From contig NZ_JAAXCY010000016.1 of assembly GCF_014230465.1 (NCBI RefSeq), positions 62,001-126,000 on the forward strand: DNA of 64,000 nt, in the 5' to 3' direction. The DNA is from Pseudomonas cremoris (GTDB lineage Bacteria; Pseudomonadota; Gammaproteobacteria; Pseudomonadales; Pseudomonadaceae). The position numbers and the translations under genes were made by a program. The notes below the pieces were generated by a model that did not search any database, was not told where the DNA came from, and was given only the letters and a program-made list of their open reading frames with translations. Of the stretch, positions 25,601 to 32,793 are shown piece after piece (the first letter of the stretch is position 1; each line of letters opens with the position of its first letter).

Positions 25601-25870
25601 CAGCTTGCCATCGGCGGTCGACTGCGAAGACATGTACAGCATGTTTTCGACGCCGGTGATGGCTTGCTCCAAAGGGGCCGCCACGGTTTCACCGATGACT
25701 TTAGGGTTGGCACCCGGGAAGTTGGCGCGGACCACCACGGTCGGCGGCACCACTTCCGGGTATTCGCTGATCGGTAATTGGAACAGCGAGATCGCACCGG
25801 CGATCAGGATCAACAGCGACAGCACTGCTGCGAAGATCGGCCGCGAAATGAAGAACTTGGAAAAATTCAT
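22691..25870 (-). CDS. mexF: RND multidrug efflux transporter, MexF-like
   Basis: A 1059-residue HAE1-family proton-driven efflux pump with 12 transmembrane segments. Its first residues (ISLFQLPISEYPEVVPPTV) closely follow P. aeruginosa MexF as I recall it. The proton-relay pair is present in GIVVDDAIVVVENVERN, and the partner Lys in GLACKNAILIVEFAKD. It is in the middle of the operon, 15 bases after mexE and overlapping the outer-membrane gene. MexEF-OprN exports chloramphenicol, trimethoprim and fluoroquinolones in P. aeruginosa. No mexT regulator gene is in the window. Confidence 0.93.
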   Translation of the reverse strand: MNFSKFFISRPIFAAVLSLLILIAGAISLFQLPISEYPEVVPPTVVVRANFPGANPKVIGETVAAPLEQAITGVENMLYMSSQSTADGKLTLTITFALGTDLDNAQVQVQNRVTRTQPKLPEEVTRIGITVDKASPDLTMVVHLTSPDQRYDMLYLSNYALLNVKDELARLGGVGDVQLFGMGDYSLRVWLDPNKTASRNLTATDVVNAIREQNRQVAAGALGAQPAPNATSFQLSVNTQGRLVTEEEFENIIIRAGDNGEITRLKDIARVELGSSQYALRSLLNNQPAVAIPIFQRPGSNAIEISNEVRGKMEELKKSFPQGMDYSIVYDPTIFVRGSIEAVVHTLFEALILVVLVVILFLQTWRASIIPLVAVPVSLIGTFAVMHLFGFSLNALSLFGLVLAIGIVVDDAIVVVENVERNIELGLEPFPATEKAMSEVTGPIIATALVLCAVFIPAAFISGLTGQFYKQFALTIAISTVISAFNSLTLSPALAAVLLKGHHAPKDAFSRFLDKLLGGWLFKPFNRFFDKASHGYVGTVRRVIRGSGIALFLYAGLMVLTWLGFAHTPTGFVPAQDKQYLVAFAQLPDAASLDRTEDVIKRMSDIALKQPGVESAVAFPGLSINGFTNSPNSGIVFVTLKPFDQRKDPSMSAGAIAGALNGKYSSIQEAYMAIFPPPPVQGLGTIGGFRLQIEDRGNLGYDELYKEVQNVITKSRTTPELFGLFTSYTVNVPQVDAAIDREKAKTHGVAISDIFDTLQIYLGSLYANDFNRFGRTYQVNVQAEQQFRLDEDQIGQLKVRNNKGEMIPLATFIKVSDTSGPDRVMHYNGFITAEINGNAAPGYSSGQAEAAIEKLLKEELPNGMTYEWTDLTYQQILSGNTALFVFPLCVLLAFLVLAAQYESWSLPLAVILIVPMTLLSAITGVIISGGDNNIFTQIGLIVLVGLACKNAILIVEFAKDKQAEGLDPLAAVLEACRLRLRPILMTSFAFIMGVVPLVLSSGAGAEMRHAMGVAVFSGMIGVTFFGLLLTPVFYVLIRRYVERSEARKAAKALKLETQQ

Positions 25871-25885
25871 CTTGAGTCGTATCCC

Positions 25886-27127
25886 TTAACCGCGTGGAGT
25901 CGCAACGGCTGCGAGCTTGGGCGCGGTTTTTTCCGGCGCCACTTGCTCCAGGTTGCTGGCTTCAAGCGCTTGTCGTTGTTGGGCCAAGGCGGCGAGGGTT
26001 TCCTTGCTGGCCATCGGAATGGTTTCCGGGGCGACTGGCGAGCCAGGACGCACGCGCTGCAAGCCCTTGACGATAATAGTGTCGTCCTTGTTCAGGCCGC
26101 TGCGCACGATGCGCAAACCTTCGATTTTCGGCCCCAGTTCCACCGAGCGATAAGCCGGCTTGTCGCCTTCCATCACCAGCACGAATTTCTTGCCCAGATC
26201 GGTACCGACGGCTTCGTCGTTGATCAGCACGGCGGAGTAGGTGCCGCTGCCGACCAGCTTCAGGCGTGCATACAAACCAGGGGTGTATTCGCCCTTGCTG
26301 TTGTCGAACACAGCACGGCCACGGATGGTGCCGGTGGCTGGGTTGACCTGGTTGTCGACAAAGTTCATCTGGCCCAGGTGCGGGTTGCCGGTTTCGTTGG
26401 ACAGGCCCAGGTACACCGGGGTGGTCGCGCCACGGCGGCCTTGGCGGGCCAGTTCGGTGTACTTGAGGAACACGCGCTCATCGGCGTCGAAGTAGGCGTA
26501 GACCTTGTCGGTGGAGACCACGCTGGTCAGCGGGGTAACGTCGGCGGTCACCAGGTTGCCGGCAGTGATTTCGGCGCGGCTGACGCGGCCGCTGATCGGC
26601 GAGGTCACGCGGGTAAAACTCAAGTTCAACTTGGCCAGGTCCAACTGCGCTTGAATGCCGGCGACTGCCGCGCGCGCTTCCTGGGCAGCCGTGGTGCGCG
26701 AGTCGGCCAGTTCGGCAGAAATCGCGTTGCTCTGGCGCAGGCGCTCTCCACGTTGGGCTTCGTTATCGCTGCGGGTGGCGGCGGCGCGGGTCTGTTGCAG
26801 TTGGGCTTCAAGACGACGCACTTCAGCCTGGAACGGACGCGGGTCGATCTGGAACAGCAAGTCGCCTTTCTTAACAAGGGCACCTTCGGTGAAGGCCACC
26901 TGGTCGATCTGGCCGGACACGCGCGGACGGATCTGCACGGTTTCGGGAGCTTCGAGGCGACCGGTGAATTCATCCCACTCGTTGACCGGCTGTTCGAGTA
27001 CTTTGGCCACGCTGACCGCTGCAGCTGGCATGGCGGCCGCTTGCTCCGGGGTTTTGCCGCACGCGCTCATCACCACCACGGCCAAAATCGCCAGGGGGAA
27101 GCGCAAATGTTTGAGTGACTGTTCCAT
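25886..27127 (-). CDS. mexE: RND periplasmic adaptor, MexE-like
   Basis: A 413-residue membrane-fusion protein linking MexF to the outer-membrane channel. A lipoprotein signal ends in VMSACGKTP. The barrel-sandwich (lipoyl) half-motifs VQIRPRVSGQIDQVAF and LSFTRVTSPISGRVSR flank a helical hairpin, as in all RND adaptors. ATG 27127 (MEQSLKHLRFPL) matches MexE starts; longer starts at 27136 and 27166 are less likely. First gene of the pump operon. A 17-bp palindrome about 85 bases upstream is a likely regulator site. Confidence 0.92.
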   Translation of the reverse strand: MEQSLKHLRFPLAILAVVVMSACGKTPEQAAAMPAAAVSVAKVLEQPVNEWDEFTGRLEAPETVQIRPRVSGQIDQVAFTEGALVKKGDLLFQIDPRPFQAEVRRLEAQLQQTRAAATRSDNEAQRGERLRQSNAISAELADSRTTAAQEARAAVAGIQAQLDLAKLNLSFTRVTSPISGRVSRAEITAGNLVTADVTPLTSVVSTDKVYAYFDADERVFLKYTELARQGRRGATTPVYLGLSNETGNPHLGQMNFVDNQVNPATGTIRGRAVFDNSKGEYTPGLYARLKLVGSGTYSAVLINDEAVGTDLGKKFVLVMEGDKPAYRSVELGPKIEGLRIVRSGLNKDDTIIVKGLQRVRPGSPVAPETIPMASKETLAALAQQRQALEASNLEQVAPEKTAPKLAAVATPRG

Positions 27128-27211
27128 GAGGTGCATCCGCCAATGTATTTGAGATGGGCGGATCATGCGCGGCGAGGTGCTATGTCACGAATCGAATGAA
27201 GCAAAGGTAAC

Positions 27212-27228
27212 TATCATTCGGAATGATA
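27212..27228. promoter_or_regulatory. Palindromic site upstream of mexE
   Basis: TATCATTCGGAATGATA is a perfect palindrome with eight-base arms around one central base, 85 bases before the mexE start. The site size resembles LysR or TetR/MarR operators. The ATCA core resembles MexT nod-box half-sites, but this is only suggestive. Confidence 0.6.
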
Positions 27229-27237
27229 TAAGCGCTG

Positions 27238-27263
27238 GAAAAGCCCTCTAGCATGGGCTTTTC
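27238..27263. terminator. Hairpin between the mexE promoter and the hisD-like gene
   Basis: GAAAAGCCC (27238-27246) and GGGCTTTTC (27255-27263) form a perfect nine-base stem with an eight-base loop. It has short A and T flanks on both sides and could act as a bidirectional terminator or insulator. No gene ends here, so its purpose is uncertain. Confidence 0.5.
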
Positions 27264-27350
27264 GTTAGGGTGCTATCAATGGCCTTGATGACAAAGCATT
27301 GTTGCACGCAGCGCAATCATCCCTAAATACCGGACCCCCGCCTTATTGGC

Positions 27351-27389
27351 GTGCGTCATTGTGCGTCACATGAATATCCAGTGCGAAAT
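27351..27389 (+). promoter_or_regulatory. Composite direct-repeat operator upstream of the hisD-like gene
   Basis: GTGCGTCA occurs at 27351 and 27361, followed by GTGCGAAAT at 27381: three TGCG cores at 0, 10 and 30 bases, all on one face of the helix. The same arrangement with identical spacing is found at 29814-29852 before the MFS operon (26 of 39 bases identical). It ends 90 bases before the ATG at 27480. Likely bound by a shared regulator, most simply the XRE protein encoded at 28806. Confidence 0.7.
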
Positions 27390-27479
27390 GGTGGGGTCGG
27401 CGCTCCGTACGGAAAATCGACTGCAGTTGCCAGGGCTTGGAGCCTTGGCCGAAGACGCGTCTTTCAACGGGAGCACACC

Positions 27480-28763
27480 ATGATTCAACACCTCAAGACC
27501 GCAAAGCCAGTGGCTGCGCAGGCTGAAATTGCCAGCCAGGTTCGCGACGTCGTGGCGGACATCATTGCCAACGTCGGTCGCCGCGGTGACGCCGCGGTCC
27601 GCGAGTATTCCAAGCAGTTTGACCAGTGGGACCCCGTCAGCTTTCGTTTGTCGGATGAAGAAATCGCCGCCTGTGTTGCCAGTCTCTCGGAGCAGGAAAT
27701 CGGCGATATCAAGTTCGCCCAAGAGCAGGTGCGCCGTTTTGCCCAGGTGCAAAAAGCCGCGTTGGTGGATGTTGAAGTCGAGACGCTGCCGGGGGTGATC
27801 CTTGGGCACAAGAACATCCCCGTTAACTCAGTGGGCTGCTACATTCCCGGCGGCAAATACCCGTTGCTGGCCTCGGCGCACATGAGCGTGCTCACCGCCA
27901 AGGTGGCTGGCGTAAAACGCGTGGTGGCTGCTGCGCCACCGTTTGATGGCCGACCGCATCCGGCGATCGTCACCGCGATGTACCTGGCGGGGGCCGACGA
28001 AATTTATTGCCTCGGTGGGGTGCAAGCCATCGCTGCGCTTGCGTTGGGCACTGATACCTTTGCGCCGGTGGACATGGTCGTCGGCCCCGGCAACGCCTAT
28101 GTGGCGGAGGCCAAGCGCCAGCTGTACGGCAAGATCGGCATCGACTTGATCGCCGGCCCCACCGAAACGCTGGTGATCGCCGACGAAACCTCCGACGCAG
28201 AAATTGTCGTGGCCGACCTGCTGGGCCAGGCTGAACACGGCGTGAACTCCCCAGCGGTGTTCCTCACTAATTGCGCCGCGCTGGCCGATGCGATTCCTGC
28301 CGAGATCGAGCGCCAACTCGCCGTGCTGCCAACCGCGGCCGTTGCTTCGGTGGCCTGGCGTGACTACGGGGAGATCATCTTGTGCGACACGGTGGAAGAA
28401 CTGGTGCAAGAGGCTGATCGGATCGCCTCCGAGCACGTCCAAGTGATGACCCGCGACCCGCTGTATTTCCTGGAGCACATGACCAACTACGGTGCGCTGT
28501 TCCTGGGTGAGCGCACCAACGTGTCCTATGGCGACAAAGTCATCGGCACCAACCACACCCTGCCGACCACCAAGTCGGCGCGCTACACCGGTGGGCTGTG
28601 GGTCGGCAAGTTCATCAAGACGTGTACCTATCAGCATGTGCTGACGGATGAGGCCTCGGTGCTGGTGGGCGAGTACTGCTCCCGTCTCTGCGGTATGGAA
28701 GGTTTCGCGGGCCACAAGGAGCAGGCTGATATCCGCATCCGGCGTTACAAGAAGACCGCTTGA
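27480..28763 (+). CDS. HisD-family zinc alcohol dehydrogenase (HpsN-like, catabolic)
   Basis: A 427-residue NAD-dependent dehydrogenase of the histidinol dehydrogenase family. It looks like the catabolic branch (for example sulfopropanediol dehydrogenase HpsN) rather than biosynthetic HisD, judging by its context. The zinc and catalytic motifs are all visible: [12 protein letters not shown] (Gln/His), [12 protein letters not shown] (catalytic Glu-His), [13 protein letters not shown] (Asp) and [13 protein letters not shown] (His). GGGAG precedes the ATG at 27480. The gene is convergent with the XRE regulator and shares the composite promoter element of the MFS operon. It probably oxidises an alcohol to an acid in two steps; the substrate is unknown. 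No desulfonation genes were found, so DHPS is only one option. Confidence 0.85.
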   Translation: MIQHLKTAKPVAAQAEIASQVRDVVADIIANVGRRGDAAVREYSKQFDQWDPVSFRLSDEEIAACVASLSEQEIGDIKFAQEQVRRFAQVQKAALVDVEVETLPGVILGHKNIPVNSVGCYIPGGKYPLLASAHMSVLTAKVAGVKRVVAAAPPFDGRPHPAIVTAMYLAGADEIYCLGGVQAIAALALGTDTFAPVDMVVGPGNAYVAEAKRQLYGKIGIDLIAGPTETLVIADETSDAEIVVADLLGQAEHGVNSPAVFLTNCAALADAIPAEIERQLAVLPTAAVASVAWRDYGEIILCDTVEELVQEADRIASEHVQVMTRDPLYFLEHMTNYGALFLGERTNVSYGDKVIGTNHTLPTTKSARYTGGLWVGKFIKTCTYQHVLTDEASVLVGEYCSRLCGMEGFAGHKEQADIRIRRYKKTA

Positions 28764-28805
28764 ACCCAACCCTGCTGCCCGCAATGGGCAGCAGGGGCAG
28801 GACTG

Positions 28806-29672
28806 TCAGTCTTGCCCGCCCCAGACAATCCCCGCATTGTCCCCCGTCATATATTCGCGTACCTCGAACGGCAGCGATGCATCCCCCGGCAGCAGCACCG
28901 TGGCCTCGCGCAGGTGACGCTTGCGGATCAGCCCCTTTTCCACATAACCCAAGGTCAGGCGGGTGGAGAACGGTTGCCGGTAAGACGACGACGCCACCCC
29001 CGTGACCAAACCATGCAGAAAACGAATCGGCCGACGATGCTGCGGGGTCAGGATCGAAAAAGTGATCTCGTTACGTTGCTTGCCTTCGAAGTCCACCATG
29101 AACAAACGGTCGCCGAGCAACAGGCAAAATCCGTGGTAGGTGAATGAATAACCGGTCTTGCCGCTGCCATCCTGCAACGGGAAGCGCTCCACTGTGACGT
29201 ACTGCACCATCGAGTCTGCACGGTACAGGCACGTGACCGAACGCAGGATGCGACCTTTATAGATCGACGAGTTGTGATAGCGGTAATACACGCCCAGGTA
29301 GTCGTCCAACCCTTGCACGGAGGCCTTGGCCAGTGGCAGGAAGTGGTTGAACTGCGCCGATGCCCGCAGGCCGATGGGCAATTCGTTCTCGAAGCCCTCG
29401 TAGAACTTCTTGAAGTCCGCCGGCTCACGAAACAGGTCCTCGGCCTCCATCATGAAATAGCGGGCGATCTTCTGCAGGATCTTCTGCGACGGCACATGCT
29501 GGCCGGCCAGGTACTTGTTGAACTGTTGGCGGTTCACATCGATCTTGCGGCACATGTCAGCGACTGACCGGCACGACTCCACCAGCGTGGCGAGGTTTCT
29601 TTGTACGTTGCCTTGCAGGTCACTGCGCACTTGGTGGCGCTCACCATGGGAGGGGGCGGTTACAGCGGGCAT
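28806..29672 (-). CDS. XRE-type helix-turn-helix regulator of the catabolic island
   Basis: A 288-residue protein with an N-terminal XRE-like helix-turn-helix (VADMCRKIDVNRQQFNKYLAG, residues about 35-60). A roughly 200-residue C-terminal domain follows that I do not recognise; it is rich in beta-type segments and could bind a ligand. GAGGAGA precedes the ATG. It lies between two targets, the hisD-like gene (convergent) and the MFS operon (divergent). It is the only DNA-binding protein inside the island and so the best candidate to bind the repeated composite operator. Confidence 0.82.
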   Translation of the reverse strand: MPAVTAPSHGERHQVRSDLQGNVQRNLATLVESCRSVADMCRKIDVNRQQFNKYLAGQHVPSQKILQKIARYFMMEAEDLFREPADFKKFYEGFENELPIGLRASAQFNHFLPLAKASVQGLDDYLGVYYRYHNSSIYKGRILRSVTCLYRADSMVQYVTVERFPLQDGSGKTGYSFTYHGFCLLLGDRLFMVDFEGKQRNEITFSILTPQHRRPIRFLHGLVTGVASSSYRQPFSTRLTLGYVEKGLIRKRHLREATVLLPGDASLPFEVREYMTGDNAGIVWGGQD

Positions 29673-29762
29673 GGGCGGATGTCTCTCCTCAGGTACGGCG
29701 TTTTATCGTTTTTTTCGTACAGTCAATCAGGCGCGAGCTGCGGTTTGCGCATGCTAGATAGT

Positions 29763-29792
29763 CTGCCTGCGAGCGTCTAGCCTCGCAGGCAG
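29763..29792. repeat. Perfect hairpin in the XRE-MFS divergent region
   Basis: CTGCCTGCGAG (29763-29773) pairs exactly with CTCGCAGGCAG (29782-29792) around an eight-base loop. It sits between the XRE start (29672) and the composite operator (29814). It may separate the two divergent promoters or be a binding site; no T-run follows. Confidence 0.65.
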
Positions 29793-29813
29793 CGCCTGTC
29801 GCATGCAGCACAT

Positions 29814-29852
29814 GTGCGTCGGTTTGCGTCACCCACGAGCCAGGTGCGAAAT
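29814..29852 (+). promoter_or_regulatory. Composite direct-repeat operator upstream of the MFS operon
   Basis: GTGCGTC at 29814, TTGCGTCAC at 29824 and GTGCGAAAT at 29844 repeat the layout and spacing of the element at 27351. The element ends 80 bases before the ATG at 29933, similar to the 90 bases at the hisD-like gene. Two occurrences with matched position support a shared regulon. Confidence 0.7.
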
Positions 29853-29932
29853 TGAGCCCGGTGCGTGATCTCTCGATACTCGAAGCCTGAATTCCAATAA
29901 CGAAGGGGCCATAGCCCCTCGACAGGTGAACC

Positions 29933-31192
29933 ATGCTATCGAGCAAACACGACAACTCCCTCGTTACCCCCAGAATCAAGAAAGCGCGGATGGCCACGTT
30001 CGCCGGTTTCATGATCATGGGCGCGCTGTTCTACACCTGGTCGGTGGGGGTGAGTGCGTTTCGCAACCACCTGGGCATGGAAGGTAGCCTTGGCGACCTT
30101 AACTTCGGCATGGTCGCCCTGGGGATTGCCATTGGCGGCACCATCGGCGCCTTTATCGTCGGGCACTTTGTCGACCGCTTCGGCCCGCGCAGCGTTATCC
30201 GTCTTATCTTGCTGGCCTACCCACTGTCACTGATCGCTTTGGGATACGCCTCCGCGTACACCTTCGCGCTGATGTTCGGCTGCGTGCTGGGGGCGTTGCG
30301 TGGCGCCGTGGACACCGCACTGAATGCCCACGGCGTGCAGGTCGAACGCTTTTACCAGCGCTCGATCATGTCGGCGTTTCATGCGTTCTTTTCGTTGGGC
30401 GGGTTTCTGTTTGGCATCCTGGCCAGTTACCTGGCCGGTTTTTCCACCGAAAGCGCGATGATTCCCTTCACCGTCGCCGGCCTGTCCCTGGCACTGCTCA
30501 GCCTGCTGACCAGCCAGTTCATGCTCAGCAAAGACGAGTTGTTGCCTGTGGCCGCCGAACCGGCCAAGGCCACCGCTGCGCCGTTGTCGCGTAATTGGAA
30601 GATCCTGATGCTGATGATCGCGTTCGGCGCACTGTTGATTGCAGGGATGATCAGCGAAAGCTCGGTCAGTGACTGGGGCCAGGAATTCCTGGTACGCGAG
30701 ACCGGCATGACCATCTCCACCGCTGGCCTGGCCATCAGCTTCTTCACCGGCGCAGGGTTTATCGCACGCATGACCGGCGACTGGCTGGCCACCCGCATCG
30801 GCGCGGCGGCGATGGTGTTCTGCTGCGGCGTGATCTCGATCATCGGCATCTTCCTCTCCACCCTCAGCCACTCACCTGTGCTGGGCATGGCCGGTTTTGC
30901 CTTGCTCGGCCTGGGCCTGGCGTGCATCGCGCCACTGATGCTGTCGGCTGCAGGGCGCAAGGACCCGGCCAACTCGGGCCGCAACGTCGGCATCGTCAAC
31001 GGCATCGGCTTTGGCGGCATGCTCGGGGGCCCGGCGATCTATTCCTACCTGGTGAGCACTTATGGGATTGGCGCGCTGTTCTACATGCCGCTGGTGCTCA
31101 TGAGCCTGATCGCCATCTTCGGCCCACTGCTGATGCGCATAAAACCCGATGCCAAGCCATCCAAGCCGGCGCTGTCGGTCACGGCTGAATAA
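29933..31192 (+). CDS. MFS transporter, first gene of the catabolic operon
   Basis: A 419-residue major facilitator protein with about 12 hydrophobic segments and a polar central loop (residues 195-215). The A-motif GHFVDRFGPRSVIR between helices 2 and 3 is intact. Most likely a proton symporter for the pathway substrate, which is probably a polar polyol or organic acid given the enzymes downstream. It is followed by the GMC gene after 17 bases. The composite operator lies 80 bases upstream. Confidence 0.85.
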   Translation: MLSSKHDNSLVTPRIKKARMATFAGFMIMGALFYTWSVGVSAFRNHLGMEGSLGDLNFGMVALGIAIGGTIGAFIVGHFVDRFGPRSVIRLILLAYPLSLIALGYASAYTFALMFGCVLGALRGAVDTALNAHGVQVERFYQRSIMSAFHAFFSLGGFLFGILASYLAGFSTESAMIPFTVAGLSLALLSLLTSQFMLSKDELLPVAAEPAKATAAPLSRNWKILMLMIAFGALLIAGMISESSVSDWGQEFLVRETGMTISTAGLAISFFTGAGFIARMTGDWLATRIGAAAMVFCCGVISIIGIFLSTLSHSPVLGMAGFALLGLGLACIAPLMLSAAGRKDPANSGRNVGIVNGIGFGGMLGGPAIYSYLVSTYGIGALFYMPLVLMSLIAIFGPLLMRIKPDAKPSKPALSVTAE

Positions 31193-31209
31193 CTGCGAGC
31201 GAGACTGAC

Positions 31210-32793
31210 ATGAAGGTATTTCCTGAGGTCATCGTGATCGGCAGCGGTGTGGGGGGCGCAATGACCGCCCGCCGCCTGGCCGAGAATGGTGTGAATGTAC
31301 TGATGCTTGAGCGCGGCGACTGGGTGCCCAAGGAGCCGGACAACTGGCGCGTGGCCTCGGTGTTTTTCGACAAGAAGTACACCGCACACGACACCTGGCT
31401 GGATGCCCGTGGCGAAGCGTTTCGCCCGAGCATTTACTACAACGTGGGCGGCTGCACCAAGTTCTACGGTGGTTCGATGATCCGCTATCGCGAGCGCGAC
31501 TTTGAAGAACTGGTGCACGAGGAGGGCATCTCACCGGCGTGGCCGGTCAGCTACGCCGAATTCGAGCCGTATTACACCCAGGCCGAGCAAATCTTCAAAG
31601 TGCACGGCGACGACAAGGACGACCCGTCAGCACCGTGGCGCAGTGCACCGTATCCGTTTCCCGCCGTGGCCTCGGCGCCTATCGTCGAGGCCATGTGCAA
31701 GGGGATGCGGGCCGCTGGCGCGCGCACCTCGGCCATGCCGCTGGCGGTGAATTATTCGAGCGAAGGCAATTGCACGCTGTGCAAAACCTGCGACGGTTTC
31801 CCGTGCAAGATCTCGGCAAAAATGGAAGCGGAAACTGCGCTGGTGCGCCCGGCCCTGGCCACGGGCAACGTCACGTTGCGTACCAACACCCTGGTCAAGC
31901 GCCTGTTGTTGAGCCAGGACGGCAAGAAGGTCACCGGTGTGGTGGTTGAAACCGACGGCAAGAGCGAAGTGCTCACGGCCAGGCTCATTGTGGTGGCCTG
32001 TGGAGCGGTCAACAGCGCGGCGTTGCTGCTGCGTTCGGCCTGCGACGCCGCGCCCAACGGTGTGGCCAACAGCTCCGACGTGGTGGGTCGCCATTACATG
32101 GCGCATAACCAGACTGCGCTGATGGGGCTGTCGATGCGCCCCAACGACACGGTGTTCCAGAAAACCGTGTCAATGAACGAGTTCTACTTCGGCGCCCCGG
32201 ATTACCCGTATCCGCTGGGGCATGCGCAGATGCTCGGCAAGCTGCAGGGCGGCATGCTGTCGGCCAATGTGCCGTTCATGCCCAAGGCGGTGGGTTCGAC
32301 CATGGCCCGCCACAGCATGGACTGGATCGCCTTCTCCGAAGACCTGCCCGACCCCGAGAGCCGCATTGTGCTCAAGGACGGCCAGATCCAGATGGCGATC
32401 CGGCGCAACAACCTCGGGCCCCATCGGCGCTTCATCAAGAAGCTGGTGAAGCTGCTGCGGGCCAGCGGCTACCCGATCGTGCTGACCAAGCCACTGCTCA
32501 AGCACTCCACGTCCCATCAGTGCGGCACGGTGCGGTTCGGCACCGACCCCAAAACCTCCGCGCTGGACATCTATTGCCGCAGTCACGACCACGCCAACCT
32601 GTTCGTGATCGATGCGTCGTTCATGCCCTCGTCGGCGGCGGTCAACCCGGCGCTGACCATCGCCGCTCAGGCGTTGCGCGCGGCCGAACACATCCTCCAC
32701 ACAGAATTTGGCATCACTCACATCAAGAGGCCTGACGACGTGCAGGCCCAACCCGTATTCATCTACGAAACAGCAGGAGCGCAGCATGACTGA
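31210..32793 (+). CDS. GMC-family FAD oxidoreductase
   Basis: A 527-residue flavoprotein of the glucose-methanol-choline oxidoreductase family. The FAD-binding fingerprint VIVIGSGVGGAMTARRLAE is at residues 7-25. The C-terminal block HQCGTVRFGTDP and the segment SSAAVNPALTIAAQALRAAEHI are typical of the family. A Cys-rich patch (NCTLCKTCDGFPCK, residues about 187-200) recalls sugar/alcohol dehydrogenases of the gluconate-2-dehydrogenase and fructose dehydrogenase type; no cytochrome subunit is present here. It should oxidise a hydroxyl of the substrate. It overlaps the next gene by eight bases. Confidence 0.87.
   Translation: MKVFPEVIVIGSGVGGAMTARRLAENGVNVLMLERGDWVPKEPDNWRVASVFFDKKYTAHDTWLDARGEAFRPSIYYNVGGCTKFYGGSMIRYRERDFEELVHEEGISPAWPVSYAEFEPYYTQAEQIFKVHGDDKDDPSAPWRSAPYPFPAVASAPIVEAMCKGMRAAGARTSAMPLAVNYSSEGNCTLCKTCDGFPCKISAKMEAETALVRPALATGNVTLRTNTLVKRLLLSQDGKKVTGVVVETDGKSEVLTARLIVVACGAVNSAALLLRSACDAAPNGVANSSDVVGRHYMAHNQTALMGLSMRPNDTVFQKTVSMNEFYFGAPDYPYPLGHAQMLGKLQGGMLSANVPFMPKAVGSTMARHSMDWIAFSEDLPDPESRIVLKDGQIQMAIRRNNLGPHRRFIKKLVKLLRASGYPIVLTKPLLKHSTSHQCGTVRFGTDPKTSALDIYCRSHDHANLFVIDASFMPSSAAVNPALTIAAQALRAAEHILHTEFGITHIKRPDDVQAQPVFIYETAGAQHD

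Noticed and set aside
22985..25777. A 930-codon plus-strand reading frame antisense to mexF
   Set aside because: It is the complement of a strongly coding gene in a high-GC genome, with low-complexity His/Arg/Gln-rich translation typical of a shadow frame.
27480..28763. Biosynthetic histidinol dehydrogenase (hisD of the his operon)
   Set aside because: No his biosynthesis genes are adjacent, and the gene shares a promoter element with a catabolic operon, so a catabolic HisD-family enzyme is favoured.
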